Shown piece after piece: positions 1-8,568 of a DNA stretch of 64,000 bases. The translations under genes and the position numbers were made by a program. This stretch comes from Fibrobacter sp. UBA4223. Lineage in GTDB: Bacteria > Fibrobacterota > Fibrobacteria > Fibrobacterales > Fibrobacteraceae. Within the stretch, counting starts at the first letter, position 1; every line of letters starts with the position of its first letter. The DNA is taken from the NCBI GenBank assembly GCA_002382975.1, contig DFTB01000014.1, forward strand, positions 19,229 through 83,228, written 5' to 3'. The notes under the pieces were generated by a model. The model was given only the letters and a program-made list of their open reading frames with translations. It made no database searches and was not told where the DNA came from.

Positions 1-461
1 GGGAACTGGGTTATCAGGCGACCTTCGTCGATAAACACATGGGGTTTCTTTCTAGAAACGGCGTTCATCAGTTCTACGGAACGGTGGTTCGCCTCGGGCA
101 AAACCCAGTTGTTGAACAGCACCATGAGCACCGATATGAGCATGGCCACAAGCATCACCGGACGCATCAGCGAAAGTGGGGACATTCCCGCTGCCTTTAC
201 CGCCGTAATCTCCTGGTCCCCGGAAAGCCTGCCAAAAGACATGAGGCAGGCCACCAGCACCGCCATGGGGATAGACAGCGAAAGCATCCAGGCCAAGTTC
301 AGCACGAAAATTTCCAGAACCGTAGAAGCCGGAAGCCCCTTGGAAAGCACATTGTCCAGAATCTTTACCAGAAAGTCCACCACGAACAAAAACGTGATGC
401 CGAAAAGAGCCGCCAAAAAGGGGCCTATCTGCTCTTTCAAGACATAACGGACTAAAATCAT
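1..461 (-). CDS. LptF/LptG family LPS export permease, N-terminal part
   Basis: This gene runs off the start of the window; about 153 N-terminal residues are visible from the ATG at 459-461. The translation begins MILVRYVLKEQIGPFL and has hydrophobic segments near residues 14-32, 52-75 and 100-120. The stretch SGDQEITAVKAAGMSP at about residue 80 is the signature of YjgP/YjgQ permeases. In that family LptF and LptG form the inner-membrane part of the LptB2FG complex that extracts lipopolysaccharide and hands it to LptC and LptA. F cannot be told from G on this fragment. It is divergent from bamD, with 64 bp between the two starts. Confidence 0.85.
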   Translation of the reverse strand, partial: MILVRYVLKEQIGPFLAALFGITFLFVVDFLVKILDNVLSKGLPASTVLEIFVLNLAWMLSLSIPMAVLVACLMSFGRLSGDQEITAVKAAGMSPLSLMRPVMLVAMLISVLMVLFNNWVLPEANHRSVELMNAVSRKKPHVFIDEGRLITQF

Positions 462-525
462 TTTTCCGGTGAATTTCTTTTTTCTAATTTGATAGCTGAA
501 AATTAGAATTAACCAAAGAAAAAAA

Positions 526-1374
526 ATGAACCTTTTTCAAAAGTCAGCCCCAATACTCTGCCTTTTTGCCCTGGCCATCGGACTTGGCGCGTGCTCCTCG
601 GACCGCGGGAAAGTAAGCCATGCTGAATTCTGCAAGAACAAGTACGTAGCGGCCGAAGAACTTTTCAAGAAACAAAAATACGGCAGGGCCCAAGACAAGC
701 TAGAAGAAATCCTCAGCCTCTGCGCGGGCACGGGCTATATGGAACAGAGCCAGTTCCTGCTGGCCGAAAGCTATTTCAACCTGGAAGAATGGATTGAGGC
801 ACGTGGCGAATACGGTTCCTTCGTACTGAATTTTCCGGGCTCACCCTTTATCGAGACCGCAGAATTCCGCAAGGCCATTTCCTCTTTCAACATAGAGTTC
901 AAGGTGGCCCGAGACGAATCCAACACTACCACCGCCATGAGGGACTTTGAGCGCTATCTGTCCAACTACCCTGACTCCCCCCTCAAGGATTCCGTCAACT
1001 ACTATTACGGACTACTGGTAGAACGTATGGCCGAAAAGGAATTCCAGACCGCTCGGCTCTACTACCGCATGGACAAGTACCAGGCCGCCGTCATCTACCT
1101 CAAGGAGTTCCTGGAAAAATACACAGTGAGCAAGCGTCGCAAGGACGCCTTCAAGATCATCGTGGATTCTTACATAGAGCTGGACCAGTTTGAACCCGCC
1201 CGCGATTACCTCACCATGATGCGGGACGAATTCGCGGGTGACGACGACATGGAAAAGATCTTCAAGAAAAACGAAAAGAATATTGCTAGCGCCGAAAAAG
1301 ATTTCGAAAAGCGCATGAAAAAAGATTCCAAGAAAAAGAAAGAAGACAAAGAAGACAAGGAAATGACAAACTAG
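526..1374 (+). CDS. bamD: BamD outer-membrane assembly lipoprotein
   Basis: The 282-residue product starts with a lipoprotein signal ending in the lipobox LGAC (Cys23), followed by TPR-like helices (for example YGRAQDKLEEILSLC and YQAAVIYLKEFLEKY). This matches BamD/YfiO, the periplasmic lipoprotein of the Bam complex that inserts beta-barrel proteins into the outer membrane. The length is close to that of other BamD proteins, with an extra Lys/Asp/Glu-rich tail of about 25 residues. It heads a tight three-gene run: the next start lies 4 bp after its stop and the third gene follows in the same way. Family assignment rests on signal, size and TPR pattern. Confidence 0.82.
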   Translation: MNLFQKSAPILCLFALAIGLGACSSDRGKVSHAEFCKNKYVAAEELFKKQKYGRAQDKLEEILSLCAGTGYMEQSQFLLAESYFNLEEWIEARGEYGSFVLNFPGSPFIETAEFRKAISSFNIEFKVARDESNTTTAMRDFERYLSNYPDSPLKDSVNYYYGLLVERMAEKEFQTARLYYRMDKYQAAVIYLKEFLEKYTVSKRRKDAFKIIVDSYIELDQFEPARDYLTMMRDEFAGDDDMEKIFKKNEKNIASAEKDFEKRMKKDSKKKKEDKEDKEMTN

Positions 1375-1378
1375 CCTT

Positions 1379-2449
1379 ATGGTTTCCCTTGCAAAAAAGA
1401 TTCTGTGTCTTGCATTCGTGCTTACGGTAACATCCCTTGCGGAAACCGAAAACAGCACGGACATTCACGACAATTCCAGAATCGCCCTATTTTTGCAGCC
1501 GGGGATTTCCTTTCTCAGCTTTGACCAGCGGGAATACTTCCAAGACGCCATCGACACCATCCACCACGAATTCTTGACACAGGCTCTAGACAAGCGGGAC
1601 AGCGCCAACGTGGCCAAGCAGGACTTTCAGAAGGTGAACTTCTGTTTCCCGATTTATGCAGGGCTGCAGTTCCAGCTGCGACAGGACCATTTCGTAAGTA
1701 TAGGCGCAGGTTACATTCACGATAACGAATCCGTAGTACTTGTAGACCAGAACAACCGCTCCCACAACTACAGCTACACCATCCAGGGATTCCCGCTTTT
1801 TCTGGAATACCGGTTCGCCATTCCTGGGAACCTGATGTCCCTCAGTAACGAGAGCCTTTTCAGTATCGCCCTGCGCTGGTACTGGACGCTTCCCCACACC
1901 GAAATTTACACCAGCTGGGGCAAGCTCGCCGCAGAGACTCCTTATTACGGCTCTGGATTCGGGCTCAGCATCGGTTACCTGCTGTTTAACTGGAAAAGCC
2001 TGTACGTTTATGGCGACCTGGGGTACAGCTACATTTCCGTCAAGTCCAAAAAGCAGTATGCCGATATCGTGCCCGACGGCCCCGAAGAAAAGGCCAAGTG
2101 GAACATCGGTGGAATCCAACTGCAAATCCGCGTAAGCTTTGGCGCCTGGAATAAGCCCGTGGTCATAGGAGACAGCACGGCTACGACGGGCAGCACCGTT
2201 GTTGCAGGGGACAGCAGCTCAACCTTGGGTAAGGACAGCGCGACCATCGTTACAAAGGACAGTTCGGTTGCAGGCAAGGAAAGCGCGACCATCGGGGCAA
2301 AGGAAAGCGCCGCACCTTCAAGCGCCGAAAAGCAGCCGCCGGCTCCGGAGGCAAAACAGCCTGCAAAAGTGAACGAACAGGCAGCTCCACCCGCAAGCAA
2401 AAAAAGTGAGCAACCTGCACGCCCAAGCGCCGAAGCTCGGCCGGAGTAG
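1379..2449 (+). CDS. Secreted barrel-like protein with low-complexity tail
   Basis: This 356-residue protein has an N-terminal signal peptide (MVSLAKKILCLAFVLTVTS), then about 230 residues rich in alternating aromatic and polar residues with Gly turns (FGLSIGYLLFNW, YVYGDLGYSYI), as in outer-membrane beta barrels. The last 110 residues are Ala/Ser/Lys/Pro rich with loose repeats of the form DSS-x-GK-x-SAT. I do not recognise a named family. It sits between bamD and a PHP-type hydrolase with gaps of 4 and 3 bp, so the three are probably one transcript. A role in the envelope is inference from the signal and context. Confidence 0.6.
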   Translation: MVSLAKKILCLAFVLTVTSLAETENSTDIHDNSRIALFLQPGISFLSFDQREYFQDAIDTIHHEFLTQALDKRDSANVAKQDFQKVNFCFPIYAGLQFQLRQDHFVSIGAGYIHDNESVVLVDQNNRSHNYSYTIQGFPLFLEYRFAIPGNLMSLSNESLFSIALRWYWTLPHTEIYTSWGKLAAETPYYGSGFGLSIGYLLFNWKSLYVYGDLGYSYISVKSKKQYADIVPDGPEEKAKWNIGGIQLQIRVSFGAWNKPVVIGDSTATTGSTVVAGDSSSTLGKDSATIVTKDSSVAGKESATIGAKESAAPSSAEKQPPAPEAKQPAKVNEQAAPPASKKSEQPARPSAEARPE

Positions 2450-2452
2450 GCC

Positions 2453-4192
2453 ATGAGCATACTGCCCGGCAAAAAGCTCCGCTACGCGGAAACACACTTC
2501 AAGTTCAGGCTGCCCTGGTCCCTGCTGTACAGGCCCTGGCCCGAAATTTTCACGGACGCACCATTCCAGTTTGTACCGGGTAAAACGCCCCTGCTGTGGA
2601 TTGTGGTGCGGGACGCCCACCGGTTTCCCGCCACCGTCAAGAGCCTTGAAATTACAATCCGGCGGATTGACGAAAGCAGTCCCGACGAAACCCGGCGTTT
2701 TGACAACCTGGAGCTAAAGGCGGACCAGCCCTTCCACTTTTTCCCTGTAGGAATCGGTGCGCTGGAACCCGGCCTCTACGAGATTTTCCCGAAGGTCGTT
2801 GCGTGTCGCAACGGCAAAGAACGGACCTTCCAGCGCTGGAACTTTCCGGGCCTGAAACCCTCGCCGCTTAAAATCCAGGTACTCCGACACGAGCTTCCCA
2901 AACCCGAAGGATATGCCGCCGGCGAAATGCACTGCCACACCTACTATTCGGCAGACCATGTGGAATATGGAGCAAGTCCCGCCGTGATGCAGCAGGCGGC
3001 AGAGGCCGTAGGACTCGACTTCGTGAACTTTACGGACCACGCCTACGATTTCGCCTTCACCGTCGAAGACTACACCAAGGAAGCTCCTTCGGCATCGGCG
3101 CGTTTCCAGAACCTGAAAGACGAAATCGCTGCACTCCCCGCAAAGCCGCTCCTCATCGCCGGCGAAGAAATCTCCGCAGGCAACAGCAAGGGCGAAAACG
3201 TGCACATGACCGCCCTCGGGCCCGCCTCCTATCTGCCGGGCCTCGGCGACTGCGGCCGCTACTGGCTAAACAACAGGCCCACGCTCCCCATCGGGCGCAT
3301 CCTCGAAATGACGGACGCCCCCTGCTTTGCCGCACACCCCCTGCAACAAATGGGCTTGCTTGAAAAATTCATCTTCCGGCGCGGCTACTGGAAAACCGCG
3401 GACCTGCACCTAGACGCAAAGCACCCCGTTCGCGGCATCCAGTTCTGGAACGGAATCCGCGACGAAGGATTTAAACTGGGTCGCGCCTGGTGGATCGACG
3501 AACTGGGCAAAGGAAACTTCCTACTCCCCATCGGCGGAAACGACGCCCACGGCGACCTAAACGACACCACCTTCGTGCACCTGCCGCTTTTCTCCCTGGG
3601 GAACAACCGCCACCACGTCTTCGGAAAAGTCCGCACCGTCGTGAAAGGGGGAAGCCTCCCTACACAGACCGCTCGGCTCAAGTGCATAGAAGAGTCTACG
3701 AGATCGCCTCGCTCTCGCCAACACGACTCGTTAGGACGAGTCGCTTTTGGCTCACTGGCCCCTTCTTCTGTCATCCCCTCTGCGGGGACACCCCGCAACG
3801 CCCCCTCGCCAAGCGTCATTCCGGCCCCCGAGCCGGAATCTAGCGGTAACAACCTCTCCTCCGCAGAATTGCAGCAGGCCTTCTCAGACGACAACTGTTA
3901 CATCACCGATGGCCCTGCCCTCTGGTGGGATCGCGAGGTCGACACCGTAAAGTTCCACGCCCAAAGCACGCACGACCTGGGCGGCGGATTCCGTTACATA
4001 CGCATCTATGGCCGCCGCATTCTTGCAGGCGGCAAGTGGGCCGCCAAAGAAGAAATTTGCCCCGAAAGCCTCGTGGCCGCAAGCCAAAACGAGACCATCA
4101 CGGTCCACAGTTCAGGCTACGCCTACCTGCGGGCCGAATGCGAAACCGCCACGGGCCGTTTCGCCATGACTTCGGCAGCAGCCGTTTCTTAA
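2453..4192 (+). CDS. PHP-type metallohydrolase (CehA/McbA-like) with repeat-derived insert
   Basis: The 579-residue product carries the metal-binding pattern of PHP-domain hydrolases: MHCHTYYS near residue 160, FTDHAYD about 30 residues later, GEEISAG, AAHPLQ and finally GGNDAHG. These His/Asp/Glu residues bind two or three metals in phosphoesterases and related CehA/McbA proteins. The substrate is unknown. The start has GGAG 7 nt upstream. Residues about 405-465 form an unusual Ser/Pro-rich insert between VVKGGSLP and SAELQQAF; its DNA (about 3700-3842) is made of palindromic elements seen elsewhere between genes, yet the frame stays open. Last gene of the bamD run, followed by a terminator. 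Confidence 0.72.
   Translation: MSILPGKKLRYAETHFKFRLPWSLLYRPWPEIFTDAPFQFVPGKTPLLWIVVRDAHRFPATVKSLEITIRRIDESSPDETRRFDNLELKADQPFHFFPVGIGALEPGLYEIFPKVVACRNGKERTFQRWNFPGLKPSPLKIQVLRHELPKPEGYAAGEMHCHTYYSADHVEYGASPAVMQQAAEAVGLDFVNFTDHAYDFAFTVEDYTKEAPSASARFQNLKDEIAALPAKPLLIAGEEISAGNSKGENVHMTALGPASYLPGLGDCGRYWLNNRPTLPIGRILEMTDAPCFAAHPLQQMGLLEKFIFRRGYWKTADLHLDAKHPVRGIQFWNGIRDEGFKLGRAWWIDELGKGNFLLPIGGNDAHGDLNDTTFVHLPLFSLGNNRHHVFGKVRTVVKGGSLPTQTARLKCIEESTRSPRSRQHDSLGRVAFGSLAPSSVIPSAGTPRNAPSPSVIPAPEPESSGNNLSSAELQQAFSDDNCYITDGPALWWDREVDTVKFHAQSTHDLGGGFRYIRIYGRRILAGGKWAAKEEICPESLVAASQNETITVHSSGYAYLRAECETATGRFAMTSAAAVS
3711..3755 (+). repeat. 45-nt covarying hairpin element, copy a (inside a gene)
   Basis: The ends GCTCTCGC and GGCTCAC match those of five other copies in this window. 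The centre is a perfect inner stem, CGACTCGT / ACGAGTCG, with a TAGG loop, and an outer pairing GCCAA / TTGGC. This copy is read in frame within the PHP-type hydrolase gene. Confidence 0.75.
3769..3841. repeat. Two palindromic repeats of the GTCATnCC type, inside a gene
   Basis: Two short palindromes follow the hairpin element: GTCATCCCCTCTGCGGGGAC at 3770-3789 and a GTCATTCC..GGAATCT palindrome at 3815-3841. Both resemble the intergenic GTCATNCC palindromes found at 23.4, 44.5, 47.3 and 63.6 kb. Here they are coding DNA of the PHP-type hydrolase. Confidence 0.6.
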
Positions 4193-4197
4193 AACAA

Positions 4198-4236
4198 AAA
4201 GCCCAACCTATCATCATGGCCGGGCTTCTTTTTTTT
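4198..4236 (+). terminator. Intrinsic terminator after the PHP-type gene
   Basis: A stem AAGCCC / GGGCTT is followed by C and eight T residues, 7 nt after the stop codon. The A-run on the other side may let it also end the convergent alcohol dehydrogenase gene. Confidence 0.75.
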
Positions 4237-4245
4237 GCGTAGCAA

Positions 4246-5421
4246 TTACAGGCTGGCGTGTGCGGCAATCTTGTAAATTGCAGTAACGTCAGCAGCCTTG
4301 AGCGGCACGAATCCCCAGCCGTCGCCCGGATTGAGTTTTTCCACCATCTTCGGGATGTCTTCTTCCTTCGCGCCAAGTTCAGCGAAGTTGATGGGCATGC
4401 CGATAGAATGCAAGAACCGGCGGAAAGCCTTGATGCCTTCGAGCGCCGTAGCCTTCGGGTTCTCGAAGTTCATCTGACAGCCGAACACGCGGGTCGCCAT
4501 CTGGGCAAAGCGTATCACGTTGTGGTCCACCACGTATTCCATCCAGGAGGGCATAATCACTGCAAGGCCCGCGCCATGGGCGCAGTCGTAAAGCGCCGAA
4601 AGTTCGTGTTCAATGGCGTGGCTATTCCAGTCCTGACTGCGCCCGCACCCCACAACGCCGTTGTGGGCTACCGTCCCCGCCCACATGATGTTGGCCCGCA
4701 CCTGGTAGTTGGCGGGGTCGGCAATGGCGCGGGGGCCTTCCTTAACCATCGTGAGGAGCACCGCTTCGCACAGGCGGTCGGTAATTTCCACTTCCAGCGT
4801 GTTTGTGAAGTAGCGTTCAAAGACATGGGCCATGATGTCGGTAATGCCGCAGGCCGTCTGGTAGGCAGGCAGCGTGCAAAGGAGCGCCGGATTCTGCACC
4901 GCGAACTTCGGGCGAATGTGCTCGCTGCTCGCGCCGCGCTTGAGCATGCCGTCTTCCTTGGTCACCACGGAGTCGCCACTGCCCTCGGAACCGGCAGCCG
5001 CAATGGTCTGCACCACGCCTATGGGGAGTGCGCAGGTAGCCGAGGCCTTGCCATCGTAAAAGTCCCAGAAATCACCATCGTAAACAGCACCCATCGCAAT
5101 GGCCTTGGAACTATCAATCGTAGAGCCGCCGCCCACCGCCAAAATAAAATCGATGCCATTTTCACGGACAATTTCGATGCCCTTGTACACGAGCGAATCG
5201 TGCGGATTCGGCTTCACGCCGCCAAGCTCCACATACGGGATTCCTGCAGCATCGAGGCTAGCCTTGACGCGGTCAATCAAGCCCGAACGCACCGCAGAAC
5301 CCCCACCGTAGTGGATGAGCACCTTCGTGCCGCCGTACTTCTTGACAAGCGCGCCGCATTCATTTTCGCGGTCCATGCCGAATACAAATTCCGTGGGGCT
5401 GTAAAAATTGAAATTTTCCAT
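4246..5421 (-). CDS. Iron-containing alcohol dehydrogenase
   Basis: The 391-residue product has the group III (iron) alcohol dehydrogenase features: GGGSTIDSSKAIA for the dinucleotide, and HELSALYDCAHGAGLAV, the metal-binding signature with its conserved His residues. It resembles the butanol dehydrogenase/YqhD branch, which reduces aldehydes with NAD(P)H; the exact substrate cannot be read. The start is set at ATG 5419-5421 (MENFNFYSPTEFVFG) because GAGG lies just upstream; a longer open frame reaching 5499 has no such site. It is divergent from the small ribosomal protein gene at 5585. Confidence 0.85.
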   Translation of the reverse strand: MENFNFYSPTEFVFGMDRENECGALVKKYGGTKVLIHYGGGSAVRSGLIDRVKASLDAAGIPYVELGGVKPNPHDSLVYKGIEIVRENGIDFILAVGGGSTIDSSKAIAMGAVYDGDFWDFYDGKASATCALPIGVVQTIAAAGSEGSGDSVVTKEDGMLKRGASSEHIRPKFAVQNPALLCTLPAYQTACGITDIMAHVFERYFTNTLEVEITDRLCEAVLLTMVKEGPRAIADPANYQVRANIMWAGTVAHNGVVGCGRSQDWNSHAIEHELSALYDCAHGAGLAVIMPSWMEYVVDHNVIRFAQMATRVFGCQMNFENPKATALEGIKAFRRFLHSIGMPINFAELGAKEEDIPKMVEKLNPGDGWGFVPLKAADVTAIYKIAAHASL

Positions 5422-5512
5422 GTTTTCCTCTTTGTTTTTTATAATAATACAATGATTCCATGGCCAAAGTTGCCGTTTTTGGCCAAATTTCGTGTACAAA
5501 AAGAACCAAACC

Positions 5513-5544
5513 TTGACAAAACCCCCATAATTTTCTCTATTTTG
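5513..5544 (+). promoter_or_regulatory. Promoter of the bS22-type gene
   Basis: TTGACA (5513-5518), 19 nt, then TATTTTG (5538-5544), close to the FCB-type -7 element TAnnTTTG. The next gene starts at 5585. Confidence 0.5.
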
Positions 5545-5584
5545 GCACCGAATTTTTATGTTTAACCCTTAACGGAGAATCAAT

Positions 5585-5680
5585 ATGCCTTGCGGAAAGA
5601 AAAGAAAGCGCAGGAAGATTGCGACTCACAAGCGCAAAAAGCGCCGTCGTCGTGACCGTCACAAAAAGAAACTTCGCTAA
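5585..5680 (+). CDS. bS22/COX24-type small ribosomal protein
   Basis: This 31-residue, extremely basic peptide begins MPCGKKRKRRKIATHKRKKR and ends in RHKKKLR. It matches the bacterial AURKAIP1/COX24-domain proteins, related to mycobacterial bS22 and mitochondrial mS38, which bind 16S rRNA near the decoding region. The start has GGAG 8 nt upstream and a promoter 40 nt before it; a terminator follows 28 nt after the stop. So it is a self-contained gene despite its size. Known relatives are of about the same length. Confidence 0.85.
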   Translation: MPCGKKRKRRKIATHKRKKRRRRDRHKKKLR

Positions 5681-5707
5681 TCCGTTAGCATTTTTGTGAT
5701 TTCCTAA

Positions 5708-5736
5708 AAACGGGGTGCCAACACACTCCGTTTTTT
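5708..5736 (+). terminator. Intrinsic terminator after bS22-type gene
   Basis: AACGGGGTG pairs with CACTCCGTT (one G-T pair) around a 6-nt loop, followed by a run of T residues. Confidence 0.75.
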
Positions 5737-5772
5737 CGTGTAACCCGACACCGCCACGGAGCCGAAAACCGA

Positions 5773-7914
5773 ATGCAGATTCTCGGAACTATCAAGAACG
5801 TCACCTACCAGAACCCGGCCAACGGTTTCACCGTGCTGAAGGTGGTGATTTCTGATACGGGCAAGGTGGCGGTAGTCACCGGGAATTTTCCTGCACTCAC
5901 TCCCGGCGAGAACCTGCGGTTCGAGGGAGAATGGGGCCGCCACCCCAAGTTCGGCGAGCAGTTCAAGGCCACGGGCTTTGAAATCCTGAAGACAGGTGAC
6001 GGCAACCTGAAGGACTACCTGGCCAGCGGGCTGTTCCGGGGCATCGGGCCCAAGACCGCCGAGCGCCTGGTGGAGGCCTTTGGCGACACCCTGCCAGAGG
6101 TGCTGGACAACCACCCCGAAAGGCTCTCCGAGGTAAAAATCAAGGGTATCACTCCCAAGAAGATGGCGGAGTTTCTGGCCAGCTGGCAAGAGGCCCGCCT
6201 GAGCCGCGAAACCATGCTGTTCCTGTACAGCCACGGCATCGTGGGCAGCACCGCCAAACGGCTGTGGAGCACCTACGGCGAAGACACCATCCCAAAGATC
6301 AAGGAGAACCCCTACCTGCTCTGCGAAGAGGTGTGGGGTATCGGGTTTGCAAGCGCCGACGAAATCGCCATGAAGCTGGGCCTACCGAAGGACAGCCCCA
6401 TGCGGTTCCAGGCGGCACTGCTCTACTCCCTGCAGGAATCGTCCTTCAACGAGGGCCACGTGTACCTGCCCAAGGACGCCCTGCTGGACCGCACCCTCAA
6501 GAACCTGCGGATAGACAGCTTTGACGACGACGCGGTGCAGATTCTCATGGAGCAGTTCGAAGTCCTGTGCAAGAGCGGGCGCATTACCCGCGTAGGCGAC
6601 GACTGTTTTTACCCGCCCCTGTTCCGGGCCGAAGATAGTATCGCACGGAACATCGCGCTACGGCTACAGCGGAACACGCTCCCCACCGAAGGTTTCGAGC
6701 AGTACCTGGTGAGCTGGGAGAGGGAACACAAGTTCAGTTTCGATCCAGTGCAAAGGCAGGCCATCCAGATGGCGCTTTCCCACAAGTTCTCCATCGTCAC
6801 AGGCGGCCCCGGTACGGGAAAGACGACGATACTCAAGGGCATATTGCATCTTGCCAACCAGATGGGGGAATCTGTGCTGCTGGCTGCCCCTACGGGACGT
6901 GCCGCCAAGCGTATGAAAAGCCTCTGCGGAGCGCCCGCGAAAACGGTGCACCGCCTTCTGGAAATGGACCCCTTGACCAAGAAGTTCAACAGGAACATTG
7001 GCAACCAGCTCCACTGCGACCTGATGATTGTAGATGAATTCAGTATGGTGGACACCTGGCTTGCCGCCTCACTTTTGGAAGCGGTGAGCTTGTCCGCCCG
7101 CATATTACTGATAGGGGACGCCGACCAGCTGCCAAGCGTGGGGCCCGGCAACGTGCTCAACGACCTGCTCCAGTGCCCGAAAATTCCAAACGTGCGGTTG
7201 CAGCACATCTTCCGGCAGGCCAGCGGCAACGACATCGCCGACAAGGCGGCCAAAATCAACCAGGGCATCATGCCTGCGCCTATCGACGGACCCAACTTCC
7301 ACTTTATGCCCTACGAGACTCCCGAGGAGGCCCTGGGCATATTGCAGCAACTGGTCACCACCGGCGTGCGCTCCAAGCTGGACATCGACCTGAAAAGCGA
7401 CCTGCAGATTCTCGCCCCCATGCGCAAGGGCCCGCTGGGCGTGTTCGAGCTGAACCAGTTCCTGCAAAAGCTCATGAACGGCTCCGCCCAAAAATTCAAG
7501 ATCTGCGGCACCGAATGGGGTGCGGGCGACCGGGTGATGCAGACCACCAACAACTACGACAAGAACGTGTTCAACGGCGACGTGGGCATTGTCTTCAACG
7601 TCAAAAAGGACAAGTCCGCCATGACGGTCTTTTTCGACGACAAGACGGTGGACTACGAAGGAGACGAAATCGAGGACCTGCAGCTGGCCTACGCCTGCAC
7701 CATCCACAAGAGCCAGGGCAGCGAATACCCCGCCGTCATCGTGATTCTCGACTCCAGCCACTACGTAATGCTCCAGCGGAACCTGCTTTATACGGCCATC
7801 ACCCGCGCGAAAGGACACGTGTGGGTACTTTCGGCCCCCGGAGCCTTCCACCAGGCCGTGCGCAATAACCGCAGCACCCGACGGTACACGCGACTTAAAG
7901 AAAGACTTGGCTAG
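5773..7914 (+). CDS. recD2: RecD2-type 5'-3' DNA helicase
   Basis: The 713-residue product fits SF1B helicase RecD2, which unwinds DNA 5' to 3' and works without RecBC. An N-terminal OB-like part (MQILGTIKNVTYQN) is followed by helix-hairpin-helix motifs (FRGIGPKTAERL, VWGIGFASADEIA), Walker A GGPGTGKT at residues 344-351, Walker B region IVDEFSMVD, GDADQLPSVG (motif III), and the C-terminal YACTIHKSQGSEYP and LLYTAITRAK motifs. All motifs needed for ATP hydrolysis are present. Length is normal for the family. A GGAG lies about 11 nt before the ATG. It ends 12 bp before the convergent lipoprotein gene. Confidence 0.92.
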   Translation: MQILGTIKNVTYQNPANGFTVLKVVISDTGKVAVVTGNFPALTPGENLRFEGEWGRHPKFGEQFKATGFEILKTGDGNLKDYLASGLFRGIGPKTAERLVEAFGDTLPEVLDNHPERLSEVKIKGITPKKMAEFLASWQEARLSRETMLFLYSHGIVGSTAKRLWSTYGEDTIPKIKENPYLLCEEVWGIGFASADEIAMKLGLPKDSPMRFQAALLYSLQESSFNEGHVYLPKDALLDRTLKNLRIDSFDDDAVQILMEQFEVLCKSGRITRVGDDCFYPPLFRAEDSIARNIALRLQRNTLPTEGFEQYLVSWEREHKFSFDPVQRQAIQMALSHKFSIVTGGPGTGKTTILKGILHLANQMGESVLLAAPTGRAAKRMKSLCGAPAKTVHRLLEMDPLTKKFNRNIGNQLHCDLMIVDEFSMVDTWLAASLLEAVSLSARILLIGDADQLPSVGPGNVLNDLLQCPKIPNVRLQHIFRQASGNDIADKAAKINQGIMPAPIDGPNFHFMPYETPEEALGILQQLVTTGVRSKLDIDLKSDLQILAPMRKGPLGVFELNQFLQKLMNGSAQKFKICGTEWGAGDRVMQTTNNYDKNVFNGDVGIVFNVKKDKSAMTVFFDDKTVDYEGDEIEDLQLAYACTIHKSQGSEYPAVIVILDSSHYVMLQRNLLYTAITRAKGHVWVLSAPGAFHQAVRNNRSTRRYTRLKERLG

Positions 7915-7926
7915 ATCGGCTAAACC

Positions 7927-8406
7927 CTAATCGTTGTCGTCTTCCAACTGATCTTTGATAGAGTTGAAGATCGGATCCCAAAGCGAAGGACCTCCTATCT
8001 CGGGATACACATAGGAGAGTTCCTGGGTATTCATCCATGCCTTAAGTTTTGTGACCTTGATTTCACAAGAAGAGTCGTCGCCACTTACAGTTATCCAAAA
8101 TTTGATAAACTGCTTGTTGTCCATATTGCGGTTGCTCTTATCCCTTTGCGAAAAACTTGCAACTGCATATTTCTCGGTCACCATCTTGCCTGTTTCCGGA
8201 GAATCCTTGGCAAGCGAAACATCGTTGTCGGCAAAAGTCTTCTTTGTAGCATCATAACATGCGGCAGGAGAATAATCAAAAGACCGAGTCATGTATTCGT
8301 CGTAAAGGGTTGGATCATCGAGCATCTTTTTGGGTTGCATAAGCGCGCAACCACCGAAAAGGACCGCTGCTGCGACCGTTAAACCGAACAAACCTTTCTT
8401 TTTCAT
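7927..8406 (-). CDS. Small putative lipoprotein
   Basis: The 159-residue product has a clear lipoprotein signal, MKKKGLFGLTVAAAVLFGGC, with Cys20 as the lipidation site. The rest is a mixed alpha/beta sequence with no motif I recognise; a pair of Cys residues (PAAC and DSSC) could form a disulfide. GGAG lies 5 nt before the ATG (GGAGGTCTTATG). It is convergent with recD2 and upstream of the ilvE terminator region. Function unknown. Confidence 0.7.
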   Translation of the reverse strand: MKKKGLFGLTVAAAVLFGGCALMQPKKMLDDPTLYDEYMTRSFDYSPAACYDATKKTFADNDVSLAKDSPETGKMVTEKYAVASFSQRDKSNRNMDNKQFIKFWITVSGDDSSCEIKVTKLKAWMNTQELSYVYPEIGGPSLWDPIFNSIKDQLEDDND

Positions 8407-8506
8407 AAGACCTCCGAGAAAAGGGTGAAATGTTCCGACCCTCTCAAAGTAAAAAAAAAATTACATTCGTCAACTAAATGTGTTCGTTCGTAAAAAACGG
8501 CGTTTT

Positions 8507-8544
8507 TCGAGAAAAAAACAAAATCCCGCAGCAGGCGCTGCGGG
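8507..8544 (-). terminator. Terminator after ilvE
   Basis: CCCGCAGC pairs with GCTGCGGG around AGGC. On the minus strand it is followed by ATTTTG and seven T residues, 25 nt after the ilvE stop codon. Confidence 0.8.
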
Positions 8545-8568
8545 AGAATGACGTCATCTAATTGACTA

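Noticed and set aside
4258..5565. A 435-codon frame opposite the alcohol dehydrogenase
   Set aside because: The minus strand has the full iron-ADH signature.
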